A stretch of 64,000 nt of DNA, from positions 92,461 through 156,460 of the forward strand of contig JAHEYT010000026.1 of the NCBI GenBank assembly GCA_023251455.1, written 5' to 3'. Position numbers and translations under genes: made by a program. Under the pieces are notes generated by a model that was not told where the DNA came from, made no database searches, and was given only the letters and a program-made list of their open reading frames with translations. Positions 27,064 to 37,100 of this stretch are shown piece after piece. Origin of the DNA: Bacteroidota bacterium. GTDB lineage: Bacteria > Bacteroidota > Bacteroidia > Bacteroidales > Prolixibacteraceae. Every line of letters begins with the position of its first letter. The stretch's first letter is position 1.

Positions 27064-27127
27064 CTAAGTACAGTGGTGTGAGAGGCGCACTCCGTCAGCT
27101 AATTTACTGACGGAGCCGTCTACTCGT
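27064..27127 (+). mobile_element. 3' tip of a group II intron (domain VI and part of domain V)
   Basis: The segment contains GGTGTGAGAGGCGCACTCCG and ends CCGTCTACTCG, the 3' signature of bacterial group II introns. CTCCGTCAG (27090-27098) and CTGACGGAG (27107-27115) form a perfect distal stem. The basal strands GAG-AGGCG and CGTCT-A-CTC pair around a single unpaired adenosine, which fits the lariat branch point of domain VI. Only the 3' strand of domain V is present. The intron body and reverse transcriptase are missing, cut at the junction with the JetC fragment. Confidence 0.6.
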
Positions 27128-27168
27128 TTGTTTTATAATCAAAGGGTGTTTTACAGCAGATGAATATA

Positions 27169-27201
27169 TTTGTTTTATTTAAACGATTAAGCAAATATTT
27201 G
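27169..27201 (+). promoter_or_regulatory. Promoter of the LacI-type regulator with internal operator
   Basis: TTTG (27169-27172) and AATATTTG (27194-27201, one mismatch to TAnnTTTG) are 21 nt apart, the normal -33/-7 spacing in this phylum. Between them lies TTTAAACGATTAAGC (27178-27192). Its reverse complement matches GCTTAATCGATTAAA at 28277 at 14 of 15 positions. A repressor bound there would block its own promoter. Confidence 0.6.
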
Positions 27202-27250
27202 TAGAATAGAATTGTGAGTTTTCACAATCTGAATTTTATATTCTAAATTA

Positions 27251-28261
27251 ATGTCCAAAAGAATATCATTAAAAGATATAGCAGAAAAAGTAGGTGTTTC
27301 TACAGCACTTGTTTCATATGTGCTGAGTGGTAGAGAAAAAGAAAAAAGAGTAGGTGCAGAGGTAGTAAAGAAAATAAGAGAAGTTGCACGTGAGCTAAAT
27401 TATCAACCAAATCAAATAGCACAAAGCCTTAGGACCGGTTATACAAAAACTATAGGACTAATTGTGGCAGATATCGCGAATCCCTTCTTTGGAAATATGG
27501 CAAGAGTCATTGAAGATGAAGCAAGTAATTATGGATATACTGTGGTTTTTGGAAGTTCTGATGAAGACAGCGACAAATCAGCTTTGCTAATTGATACGTT
27601 AATTAATAGGCTGGTTGATGGCTTCATTATTGTTCCCGCCGAAGGAACTGTGAATCAAATAAAAAGTCTGCAGGATAGAAGAATCCCTGTTGTTTTGGTT
27701 GACCGTTACTTTGATGAAGTAAGAACCAATTATGTTGCACTCGATAATTTTGGTGCGTCATATCATGCTACCTCTTATTTAATTGAGAGAGGTTATCGAA
27801 AAATAGGGATGGTTGCTTACAAATCAAGCTTAATCCATATGAAGGAAAGAATTAAAGGATACATGGAAGCGATGAAAGAATTTAAACTTGAAGGAGAAAT
27901 CAGAGTAGAAGAAGTCAGATATGATATGACTAAAAATGATATTGAAAAAGCGATATTGAAATTAGTGGATAATGGTAATAATACCGAAGCAATTCTTTTT
28001 GCTACCAACGCTTTAACTATATCAGGTTTATACTGTATAAATAAGAACAACTTAAAAGTTCCTGATAATATTGCAGTTGTGGGATTTGATGGCAATGAAG
28101 CCTTCGATCTTTTCTACGCACCTTTAACTTATATTGAACAACCAATCAGCGAAATGGGAAAGGAGACCGTTCGGGTTTTAATAGATCAAATACAAGGATC
28201 GAATAAAATCTCTCAGATTACTCTTCCCCATACTTTAATAAAACGACAATCGTGTTTGTAA
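27251..28261 (+). CDS. LacI-family transcriptional regulator
   Basis: This 336-residue protein has the LacI N-terminal helix-turn-helix (ISLKDIAEKVGVSTALVSYV, residues 5-24), the hinge helix region (NQIAQSLRTGYTKTIGLIVA), and a periplasmic-binding-protein-like sugar-sensing domain (DIANPFFGNMARVIEDEASN; VVGFDGNEAFDLF; the typical end PHTLIKRQS). Such proteins usually release their operators when they bind a sugar or sugar phosphate. The gene is directly upstream of the GH172-fucI-fucP-susCD operon. Matching palindromic sites precede both itself and that operon, so it is the likely local repressor. The effector may be D-arabinose, D-ribulose or a derived oligosaccharide (inference). Confidence 0.93.
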   Translation: MSKRISLKDIAEKVGVSTALVSYVLSGREKEKRVGAEVVKKIREVARELNYQPNQIAQSLRTGYTKTIGLIVADIANPFFGNMARVIEDEASNYGYTVVFGSSDEDSDKSALLIDTLINRLVDGFIIVPAEGTVNQIKSLQDRRIPVVLVDRYFDEVRTNYVALDNFGASYHATSYLIERGYRKIGMVAYKSSLIHMKERIKGYMEAMKEFKLEGEIRVEEVRYDMTKNDIEKAILKLVDNGNNTEAILFATNALTISGLYCINKNNLKVPDNIAVVGFDGNEAFDLFYAPLTYIEQPISEMGKETVRVLIDQIQGSNKISQITLPHTLIKRQSCL

Positions 28262-28276
28262 TTTTTTTACTGACGT

Positions 28277-28291
28277 GCTTAATCGATTAAA
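28277..28291 (+). promoter_or_regulatory. Operator-like palindrome before the GH172-fucI operon
   Basis: GCTTAATCGATTAAA is a near-perfect palindrome (core TTAATCGATTAA) centred on CG, the usual form of LacI-family operators. It ends 27 nt before the start codon of the GH172 gene. A 14-of-15 match lies in the regulator's own promoter at 27178-27192. Confidence 0.65.
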
Positions 28292-28318
28292 TAAATCAAC
28301 CATTAAATCTTATTAACT

Positions 28319-29506
28319 ATGAAAAGAATTATTGTTTACTTTTTATTTAGCTTACTTATTATTTGTAAGGTTAATTCTCAAACTTCATTTAACGGCCTTG
28401 ATATGAACATGGGCAATTTGTCTCGTTTATCAAATGCTACTACCCGTTCTATCAGCCCAGAAAACTTTACTGGGGAAAAAGGTAAAGGGGGTATGGCTAA
28501 ACTGGAAGATAAAGACAAAACCAATATGGCTAATGCTTTCGGTGCTGCCCGTGACCTTGGACAAGGCTGGAAGGTTAATCCTTACGTTCGCATTCAGCCC
28601 GGAGAAACTTTCACCATGGCTGAAATTGAAGGCCCTGGCGCTATTCAGCATATCTGGATGACTCCAACTGGTAATTGGCGTTTTTCCATCATTCGTATTT
28701 ATTGGGACGATGAAAAGGAGCCTTCTGTGGAATGTCCAGTGGGCGATTTTTTCTGCATGGGATGGAATAAATATGCCCCAGTAAATTCAATGGCAGTTTG
28801 TGTAAATCCGGGAAGTGCATTTAATTGTTATTGGATGATGCCATTCCATAAAAAATGCAAAATTACATTGGAAAACATAAATGATTCTGATCCAATGACA
28901 TTATATTACCAGGTAGACTATACATTGACTGAGATACCAGATGATATGGCATATTTTCATGCACAGTATCGACGTCAGAACTCTAATGAAACTTCGGTAT
29001 ATACAATAGTTGATGGAATTAAAGGTAAAGGTCAGTTTGTTGGAGTTTATATGGCCTGGGGAGTTAATAATAATGGTTGGTGGGGTGAAGGGGAAATAAA
29101 ATTTTACATTGATGGGGATAAAGAATTTCCAACCATTTGTGGTACAGGTACGGAAGATTATTTCTGTGGCTCCTATGATTTTGACACAAAAGCAAAAAAT
29201 ATGGCTGGGGTAGAGGAGGTAAATTATACAGAATTTTGTACGCCATACAGTGGCATGCCCCAAGTAATTAAAGGAGACGGACATTACAATGTGACGCAAA
29301 GGTTCGGACTTTATCGCTGGCATATTTTGGATCCGATCCGGTTTGAAAAGGATTTAAAAATTACTATTCAAGATCTAGGTTGGAGAAAAGGAGGACGATA
29401 CCTTGCCCAAAAATCGGATATCTCATCTGTATGTTTCTGGTATCAGGTTGATTCACATAACAAGTTTCCAAAATTACCGACGTGGCAGCAGCTTGAAGTA
29501 AATTAA
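28319..29506 (+). CDS. Secreted GH172 (DUF2961) glycoside hydrolase, short form
   Basis: The 395-residue protein has a signal peptide (about 1-20, ending VNSQ) and one DUF2961 domain, now glycoside hydrolase family 172. Key motifs are EIEGPGAIQHIWMTPTGNW, ECPVGDFFCMGWNKY, NNNGWWGEGEIKFYIDGDKE and TICGTGTEDYFCGSYDF. The acidic residues E259 (or E257) and E279 lie where the family's two catalytic glutamates are expected. GH172 is known for alpha-D-arabinofuranosidases and alpha-D-fructofuranosidase-type enzymes that act on furanosides. It is the first gene of the LacI-controlled operon and precedes fucI by 48 nt. It probably trims terminal D-arabinofuranose residues outside the cytoplasm (inference). 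Confidence 0.88.
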   Translation: MKRIIVYFLFSLLIICKVNSQTSFNGLDMNMGNLSRLSNATTRSISPENFTGEKGKGGMAKLEDKDKTNMANAFGAARDLGQGWKVNPYVRIQPGETFTMAEIEGPGAIQHIWMTPTGNWRFSIIRIYWDDEKEPSVECPVGDFFCMGWNKYAPVNSMAVCVNPGSAFNCYWMMPFHKKCKITLENINDSDPMTLYYQVDYTLTEIPDDMAYFHAQYRRQNSNETSVYTIVDGIKGKGQFVGVYMAWGVNNNGWWGEGEIKFYIDGDKEFPTICGTGTEDYFCGSYDFDTKAKNMAGVEEVNYTEFCTPYSGMPQVIKGDGHYNVTQRFGLYRWHILDPIRFEKDLKITIQDLGWRKGGRYLAQKSDISSVCFWYQVDSHNKFPKLPTWQQLEVN

Positions 29507-29554
29507 ATTTAACAAATCAATTTCGCCAGAAAACTAATTTTTAAAAATATTCAA

Positions 29555-31330
29555 ATGACAAAAAGACTGATAGGACGCTTTCCTAAGGTAGGGATACGTC
29601 CGGTTATTGATGGTAGAGAGCGTGGAATTCGCGAATCGCTGGAAGAACAAACCATGAATATGGCTAAGACTGCAGCTCGTTTTATAGAAGAAAACGTTCG
29701 GTTTTCTTCCGGAGAAAAAGTTGAATGTGTAATTTCGGACTTTACTATTGGAGGAATTGCTGATGCCGCGCGATGTGCCGATCAGTTCGAACGTGAAGGT
29801 GTTGCTGTTTCTTTAACCGTGACTCCATGTTGGTGTTATGGCGCTGAAGTGATGGATACTGATCCTTTGATCCCGAAAGCAGTATGGGGATTTAATGGGA
29901 CAGAACGTCCGGGGGCAGTATACTTGGCATCCGCTTTGGCAGGCTATTCACAAAAAGGGTTACCAGCTTTTGGAATTTACGGAAGACATGTACAGGATGC
30001 CCATGACCAGTCAATACCTGAAGATGTTCAGGAAAAAATTCTTCGCTTTATACGATCCGGATTGGCAGTTGCCCAAATGAAAGGGAAAAGTTATTTATCG
30101 ATAGGTTTTACATCTATGGGTATTGTTGGGTCAACTGTCAGTCCTGATTTTTTTCTAGATTATCTGGGAATTCGTACCGAATTTGTGGATATGAGCGAAA
30201 TCCTTCGACGAATAGACCAGGGGATTTATGATCCTGAAGAATACCAGAAAGCTTTGATATGGGTAAAAACCAATTGTATTGAAGGTGAAGACATGAATAA
30301 AAAGCCCTCAGCCCCCCCCAAAAAAGAATGGGAATGGGAAACAGTTGTAAAAATGACATTAATTATGCGGGACCTTATGATCGGAAATTCTAAGCTTGCG
30401 GCTTTAGGCTTTGGAGAAGAAGCCCGTGGACGTAATGCCATTGCCGGAGGGTTTCAGGGTCAGCGTCAATGGACTGATTTTTATCCCAACGGTGATTTCT
30501 CGGAAACAATTTTGAATTCATCTTTTGACTGGAACGGGATCAGGGAAGCTTTTGTGTTTGCAACCGAAAACGACAGCTTAAATGGGGTTTCAATGTTGTT
30601 TGGACATTTATTGACCAATACAGCACAAATATTCTCTGATGTTCGGACTTATTGGAGTCCCGAATCGGTAGAACGAGCTACTGGTTATAAACCAACTGGT
30701 TTAGCTGAAGGCGGATTCATTCATCTGATTAATTCCGGATCGACTACATTAGATGCTACAGCTCGTCAGCACGACGAAAATGGAAATCCGGTTATGAAAG
30801 CCTGGTGGAACATTACGCCCGAAGAAGCAAAAAGCTGTATGGACAATACCCGATGGTGTCCTGCTAATCTTGAATACTTCAGAGGTGGGGGTTTTTCTTC
30901 TCAATTTCGTACTGCAGGGCAGATGCCTGTAACCATGTGCCGGATCAACTTAATCAAAGATTTGGGACCTGTGCTCCAAATAGCCGAAGGTTGGACAATT
31001 GAATTGCCTGAGGAAGTTCACGGTGTACTTGACAAACGCACTGACCCAACCTGGCCAACAACTTGGTTTGTTCCGCGCACTAACGGACAAGGAGCTTTCA
31101 AAGATGTGTATTCTGTCATGGCAAAATGGGGTGCAAATCATGGAGCCATTTCTTACGGCCATATTGGTGCCGATTTAATTACATTGGCTTCAATGCTTCG
31201 CATTCCAGTTTGTATGCATAATGTTTCAGAAGACAAAGTGTTCCGCCCAAGCACCTGGGGTGCTTTTGGAAGCGAACAGGAAGGTGCTGATTACAGGGCC
31301 TGTAAAGAATTCGGGCCCATTTACCATTAA
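29555..31330 (+). CDS. fucI: L-fucose/D-arabinose isomerase
   Basis: The 591-residue protein has the same length as E. coli FucI and starts with the family sequence [20 protein letters not shown]. FucI isomerises L-fucose to L-fuculose and equally D-arabinose to D-ribulose, using a divalent metal in the cytoplasm. The metal ligands of the E. coli enzyme (E337, D361, H528) correspond to E338 (in [10 protein letters not shown]), D362 (in IFSDVRTYW) and H529 (in NHGAISYGH) here, so the site is complete. The context favours D-arabinose: GH172 enzymes and a ribulokinase are nearby, and no fuculokinase or fuculose-phosphate aldolase is seen. It sits 29 nt before the lipoprotein gene. Confidence 0.95.
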   Translation: MTKRLIGRFPKVGIRPVIDGRERGIRESLEEQTMNMAKTAARFIEENVRFSSGEKVECVISDFTIGGIADAARCADQFEREGVAVSLTVTPCWCYGAEVMDTDPLIPKAVWGFNGTERPGAVYLASALAGYSQKGLPAFGIYGRHVQDAHDQSIPEDVQEKILRFIRSGLAVAQMKGKSYLSIGFTSMGIVGSTVSPDFFLDYLGIRTEFVDMSEILRRIDQGIYDPEEYQKALIWVKTNCIEGEDMNKKPSAPPKKEWEWETVVKMTLIMRDLMIGNSKLAALGFGEEARGRNAIAGGFQGQRQWTDFYPNGDFSETILNSSFDWNGIREAFVFATENDSLNGVSMLFGHLLTNTAQIFSDVRTYWSPESVERATGYKPTGLAEGGFIHLINSGSTTLDATARQHDENGNPVMKAWWNITPEEAKSCMDNTRWCPANLEYFRGGGFSSQFRTAGQMPVTMCRINLIKDLGPVLQIAEGWTIELPEEVHGVLDKRTDPTWPTTWFVPRTNGQGAFKDVYSVMAKWGANHGAISYGHIGADLITLASMLRIPVCMHNVSEDKVFRPSTWGAFGSEQEGADYRACKEFGPIYH

Positions 31331-31359
31331 TTATTCATGCCATATTAATTCAGAAATAA

Positions 31360-32634
31360 ATGAATAAATCGTTTCAAAAAAATGGAACCCGTTTGATCAT
31401 CATGACTCTGGTGTTTTTAGAGGTAGCGTGTATGTCATCTGGGCAGAAAAATAGTAATACTATGAATACGAAAAAATCAAATTTCAATAAGGGAACGTAT
31501 GGTTATGACGTGGCATTTTTTGAAGATCGGCAGATTCCAACTGTTGAATTGAAAAATGAACAGTCGAAAGCTAGCCTTTTGATTGTACCAGCTTATCAGG
31601 GACGCGTAATGACAAGTTCTGCAAGTGGAGATTCAGGAAAAAGTTTCGGGTGGATTAATTATAAGTTAATAGAATCAGGAAAAGTAAGTAGCCAGTTTAA
31701 TCCTTACGGAGGAGAAGAACGCTTATGGTTTGGACCAGAGGGAGGTCCTTTCTCCATCTATTTTTCAAAGGGGAAAGAGCAGGTTTTTGACAATTGGATC
31801 GTACCCAAAGAAATTGATACCAAACCTTTTGAAACGGTTGCTCAAACCACTAACAGTGTAACTTTCAGAAAAGAGTTTGAACTAACGAATGCCTCAGGAA
31901 CAAGTATGAGAATTGGTGTTGATCGGACAGTAAAACTTCTTTCACTTGCAGAATGCGAGCAAGCTATTCAAATTGAGATAGATGCAGCCCTTGATATTGT
32001 TGCCTACGAATCGAAAAATATTTTAACAAATAAAGGCAAATCTGCATGGACTGAAGAAAGCGGGTTTTTATCAATTTGGCTTTTGTCGATGTTTAATCCC
32101 TCCGAAAAGGGAGTTGTTTTTATTCCTTTCAAAGAAGGGAGCCAAACTGATTTAGGGAAAGTTGTGACCGATGATTATTTTGGAAAAGTTCCATCTGATA
32201 GATTGATTGAAAAAGACCAGATTCTGTTTTTCAAGACGGATGGAAAATTCCGCAGTAAAATAGGTATCTCACCTCAAAGGGCTTTACCTTACTGCGGCAG
32301 CTATGATCCGACGAGTCATGTACTGACCTTATTGTGGTATTCGAAGGCTGAAGATCAGGAAAAATATGTAAATTCTAAATGGGGCAAACAAGACAATCCG
32401 CTAAGCGGCGATGTCATCAATTCCTATAACGATGGCCCAGTTGCAGATGGATCGGTGATGGGGCCATTCTTTGAAATTGAAAGTTCATCGCCAGCAGCCA
32501 TGCTCGCTCCCGGAGAAAAGATCACTCATAAACAAAGGATTTTTCACATTTCAGGAGATGAAGCTCATTTAAGTTTGATTACAGAAAAGCTATTTAATGT
32601 AAGCATTTTCAAAATCAAACAGGTTTTCCAATAA
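31360..32634 (+). CDS. Mutarotase-like lipoprotein, possibly DUF6786
   Basis: The 424-residue product has a lipobox (LVFLEVACMSS, cysteine at about residue 24), so it is envelope anchored. The mature part is beta-rich and looks like the galactose-mutarotase-like supersandwich: LLIVPAYQGRVMTSSASGDS, FNPYGGEERLWFGPEGGPFS, GWINYKL, and a C-terminal GPFFEIESSSPAAMLAPGEK resembling the final strands of such proteins. I believe this is the family listed as DUF6786, found near fucose/arabinose genes in Bacteroidota, but I am not certain. It might interconvert sugar anomers before import. It lies between fucI and the fucP-type transporter gene. Confidence 0.6.
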   Translation: MNKSFQKNGTRLIIMTLVFLEVACMSSGQKNSNTMNTKKSNFNKGTYGYDVAFFEDRQIPTVELKNEQSKASLLIVPAYQGRVMTSSASGDSGKSFGWINYKLIESGKVSSQFNPYGGEERLWFGPEGGPFSIYFSKGKEQVFDNWIVPKEIDTKPFETVAQTTNSVTFRKEFELTNASGTSMRIGVDRTVKLLSLAECEQAIQIEIDAALDIVAYESKNILTNKGKSAWTEESGFLSIWLLSMFNPSEKGVVFIPFKEGSQTDLGKVVTDDYFGKVPSDRLIEKDQILFFKTDGKFRSKIGISPQRALPYCGSYDPTSHVLTLLWYSKAEDQEKYVNSKWGKQDNPLSGDVINSYNDGPVADGSVMGPFFEIESSSPAAMLAPGEKITHKQRIFHISGDEAHLSLITEKLFNVSIFKIKQVFQ

Positions 32635-32721
32635 ATAAAAACATAAGTCTATTTTAAATTACTTGTCATAACTTCGTAATAACGAATAGATAATCACTTT
32701 TTAATATAAAAATTTTCTCGA

Positions 32722-34059
32722 GTGAAAAAAAAGGTATCGCTTATCAAAAGTCCTAACGGAGTCTCATACCTGATTCCGTTTGTCTTGATTACCAGTTTGT
32801 TTTTGTTGTGGGGGTTTGCTCACGGCTTGTTGGATGTTCTGAATAAGCATTTTCAAAATATTCTGCATGTATCCAAAGCGCAGTCAGGGTTTGTACAATT
32901 TTCGCTGTACATTGGCTATTTGGTCATGGCAGTCCCTGCCGGACTTATCATGAAACGTTTCGGGTACAAGAGAGGTATTATTTTCGGGCTTCTTCTTTTT
33001 GCCACTGGCGCGTTCATGTTTTATCCTGTTGCAAAACTTGGCTCATTTTGGCCATTTTTGATAGCGCTGTTTGTCATTGCTTGCGGTTTAACCTGTCTTG
33101 AAACAGCGGCTAACCCTTATACCACAGTTTTAGGACCTAAGGAGTCTGCATCGCAACGCATCAATTTTTCACAGTCATTTAACGGCTTGGGATGGATTCT
33201 GGGTCCGCTGATTGGTGGACTTCTTATTTTTGGTGGCAGCGCTGGTAGTGGCGAATCAAAATTTGACTCACTTTTAACACCTTATATGCTGATTGGTAGC
33301 GTAGTATTGGTGGTGGCAGTAGCATTTATCTTTACCTCGTTGCCCGAAATAAAAGAAGAAGCGACACAAGAGCAGGAGGATAATCCGCCCATGCGCTTAT
33401 TACTTAAACATCCTTTTTTCATCTTCGCTGTAGTAGCGCAGTTTGCTTATGTAGCAGCTCAAACAGGAGTTAACTCTTTTTTTATCAATTATGTAACGGA
33501 AGAGTTGCCCAACATTCAAAATCCGATCATGCACCTGATGCAGAATTTAGGTACGTTCGGAGAAGTTTTTATGCCCAAAAATCCTGAACAAGCAGCTTCT
33601 TTGATTTTGGCTTTCGGAGGGATGGGACTTTTCTGGATTGGCCGATTATCTGGATCTTGGTTGCTTGGATTCGTAACTCCAGGAAAGTTGCTCACATTAT
33701 ATGGATTTATCAATGCCATATTGATCCTTTTGGTTGTTCTTGGTTTGGGTATCGTTTCTGTTGTGTCCCTGTTCTGTTGTTATTTTTTCATGTCAGTAAT
33801 GTTTCCAACCATTTTTGCACTAGGAATTCGCGATCTGGGCACACTGACGAAGAAAGGTTCATCTTTTCTGGTAATGGCAGTTGCTGGAGGGGCCTTCTGT
33901 CCTCCTCTAATGGGGTTTATTGCTGACAAAATCAATATGGCCACAGGGTTCTTAATTCCTATGTTTTGTTTTTTAATAATTGCCTATTTCGGAATTATCA
34001 GCATAAAGAATAATCATACCAGTCACCAACAAAATGTTAATGCCTATGGGAATAGATAA
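32722..34059 (+). CDS. fucP: FucP-type MFS sugar:proton symporter
   Basis: Starting with GTG at 32722, the 445-residue protein shows about twelve membrane helices. It carries the FucP/GluP-like signatures FLLWGFAHGLLDVLNKHFQN and ACGLTCLETAANPYTTVLGP, followed by NFSQSFNGLGWILGPLIGGL. The former includes the acidic residue of helix 1 used for proton coupling in E. coli FucP (Asp in LLDVLNKHF). FucP moves L-fucose, L-galactose and D-arabinose across the inner membrane. Here it is co-directional with fucI and the GH172 gene and would bring the released monosaccharide into the cell. D-arabinose is the favoured substrate by context. Confidence 0.9.
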   Translation: MKKKVSLIKSPNGVSYLIPFVLITSLFLLWGFAHGLLDVLNKHFQNILHVSKAQSGFVQFSLYIGYLVMAVPAGLIMKRFGYKRGIIFGLLLFATGAFMFYPVAKLGSFWPFLIALFVIACGLTCLETAANPYTTVLGPKESASQRINFSQSFNGLGWILGPLIGGLLIFGGSAGSGESKFDSLLTPYMLIGSVVLVVAVAFIFTSLPEIKEEATQEQEDNPPMRLLLKHPFFIFAVVAQFAYVAAQTGVNSFFINYVTEELPNIQNPIMHLMQNLGTFGEVFMPKNPEQAASLILAFGGMGLFWIGRLSGSWLLGFVTPGKLLTLYGFINAILILLVVLGLGIVSVVSLFCCYFFMSVMFPTIFALGIRDLGTLTKKGSSFLVMAVAGGAFCPPLMGFIADKINMATGFLIPMFCFLIIAYFGIISIKNNHTSHQQNVNAYGNR

Positions 34060-34182
34060 TATATAATGAAAAGAAAGCTATTAATACCTATAAGATATTA
34101 ATAGCTAAAATTTGCCCTTCAGGTTGCATAATGGTCAAGAAAATGCAACAACGAAAAAACTAATCTTTAAAAACACAAATTT

Positions 34183-37100
34183 ATGAAATTGAAATGTATT
34201 AAAAGAATAGCAAGTACTTTCTTTTTGATACTTGTTATTATCCTTGGTTGTTTTGGCTCAATTTCAGCGCAAAGCGATCAACAAAAAAAAATGATTCATG
34301 GACAAGTTGTTGACAGTCAAGGTCAATCAATCCCAGGAGTATCAGTTAGTTTGAAGAATTCCACTGTAGGAACAATTACTGACAACAAAGGTAGTTATTC
34401 CCTTGAATTACCTCAGGATGCCAAGATTCTTATTTTCTCTTTTATTGGGATGAGTACAGCGGAAGTTAATATTGATGGACAACATGAGATTAATATAACC
34501 TTAACTGAAAATGTTATTAGTCTGGATGAAGTTGTTTCTATTGGATATATGACTCAAAAGAAGTCAGATTTGACTGGTTCAGTTGCTTTAGTTTCTTCTA
34601 CCGAAATTGGGAAAAACCGTTATGCAAATGTTATGCAAGGATTACAAGGGAGGCTCCCAGGGGTCAGTATTACATCTGATGGAAATCCATCAGGAGCTGT
34701 GAATATCCAGATTCGCGGATTAACATCAATGAGATCAGCTCCTCCATTAATTGTGGTTGACGGTTTACCAACGAACATTAATCTTAGAGATATCAACTCT
34801 GGCGATATTGCCTCCATTCAAGTATTAAAAGATGCTGCTGCAGCAAGTATTTATGGTTCAAGAGCAGCAAGCGGTGTAATCCTTATTGAAACGTTATCTG
34901 GAAAAACGGGTGAAACAAAGATAACTTATGATGGATCAACCGGTATCTCAAGTTTTATGAATAGAGAACAATTGATGAATACAGATCAATATGGACAATC
35001 AATGTGGCAAGCTGCAATCAATGATGGTCGTGATCCAAATGAAGTTACTCAGATCTACGATTATCAGTGGCACAACGATGCAAATGGAACAGCTGTTTTA
35101 GATAAGGTTACTCCTGTTGAATGGCTAAATGCCGAACACACCATGAAATCAGCTAATACTGATTGGTTTAAAGAAGGATCTCAGTTGGGGTTCCAAAATA
35201 ATCACCAGCTCACGGTTTCAAACGGATCAGATAAGGCAAAAACCTTGTTTTCTGTAAATTTTTATGATAATAGAGGGACGCAGATATATTCTGGCTTTCG
35301 CAGATATTCTATTCGACTCAATACTGAATTTAACCTAATAAAAGATCGTTTAACCGTTGGAGAAAATCTAACATTATCAGCTTCGAAAATAAATGATCAA
35401 AATGTTAGTCATTCGTTTCTTACGATGCCTCCTATTATTCCTGTACACACCACCGACGGAGGATGGGGCGGAACTGCGTATGCCCTAGGTATGGATGATT
35501 ATAATAATCCGGTTAGGATGCTAACCATGAATAAAGATAATAGTAGATGGCAATCTAAAATTTTAGGTAATGTCTATATCAATTTGACGTTATTAAAGAA
35601 TCTGAATCTAAAATCTTTGTATGGGGTTGACTATTCATCAGGCTATTTTAGAAATATAGATTTTACCTGGGTCGAAGGTGGCGGAAAACGAAATATAAAT
35701 AATGGGATTTCAAATTTTCAATCGCATGCGATCTCAAGAACATGGACAAATACGGTAAATTATAGTTTGCATACTGGTAATCATGATTTGAATGTTGTTG
35801 GCGGGGTTGAGAATGTAAGATATCTGTATGAAGATATGAGTGCATATCGTAAGGACATAAAATTTGAAAACTATGATTATGGTTATTTAAGTTCAGCAAC
35901 TGGCACTCAGCAGGCTAATGGTGTTGGAGATGAATGGTCTCTATTATCATATTTCTCGAAGTTTAATTATGTATATAACCAAAAATATTTACTTTCTGCA
36001 ACCCTACGCTATGATGGGTCCTCAAAATTTGGTATAAATAACCAATATGGTTTCTTTCCTGCCATATCTGGGGGGTGGAGAATAAGTGAAGAGAATTTCT
36101 TCAAAAAGAACGTAAAGGTTATCTCAGATTTGAAATTGCGAGCAAGTTGGGGGATGAATGGTAATTCAAATATACCTACCAACGCATTAGTAAATTTCTA
36201 TAATGCAGATTACCCGTCTACAGGTTATGGCCTTGCTGGAAATGAAACAGGGACTCTTTCGTCTGGTTATCGTAAAGTACATACAGGAAACCCGAGTTTA
36301 AAATGGGAAGCAACCAAGCAAACTGATATTGGTTTTGATTTTGGTCTTTTTGATGGCTCCATATCTGGATCTTTTGATTATTTCTATAAATATACGAGTG
36401 GGATGTTGTACGAACCTCCTTATATCGGTGCAATAGGAGAAGGAGGTGCTCAGTGGATCAATTCTGGAGATATGACCAATAAAGGAGTTGAATTTATTCT
36501 AACTTATATGAGTGATCGATCAAAAAAATTCACATATTCTGTTACAGGAAATATAAGTTCATACCGGAACAAGATTAATGATTTACCTGAGGCTGTAAAA
36601 TATACATATGGAGGAAATGGTTTGGATGACTATATTCTTGGGCGACCACTTAACTCTTTTTACGGGTTTGTGGCAGATGGCCTTTTCAAGACTCAAGCTG
36701 ATGTTGATAACTCTCCTGAGCAAAATGGAAAAGGGTTGGGAAGAATCAAATATAAAGATTTGGACGGAGATGGAAGAATTACTTGGGAACATGATAGAAC
36801 TTGGATAGGTAGTAGTGATCCTGATTTTATGTATGGAGTTAACTTTGACGCTAAATACAATAGTTTTGACTTTTCGATGTTTTGGCAGGGTGTAGTCGGC
36901 AATGAAGTTAGAAATGATTGGAAAACATATAGCGACTTCTGGAATGTATGGACACAAAGTGGGTTTAATCACTCAACTCGTCTTTTGGGTGCATGGTCGC
37001 CCGCTAATCCGAACTCAACCATCCCGGCTTTATCGTTGATAAATCAGAATGATGAGCGCCGATTATCGACCTATTTTATGGAATCAGGTTCATATTTGAA

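Noticed and set aside
29555..34059. Interpretation as an L-fucose utilisation locus because of fucI and fucP
   Set aside because: No alpha-L-fucosidase (GH29/GH95), fuculokinase or fuculose-phosphate aldolase is visible, while GH172 and a ribulokinase are; D-arabinose explains the set better, though L-fucose is not fully excluded.
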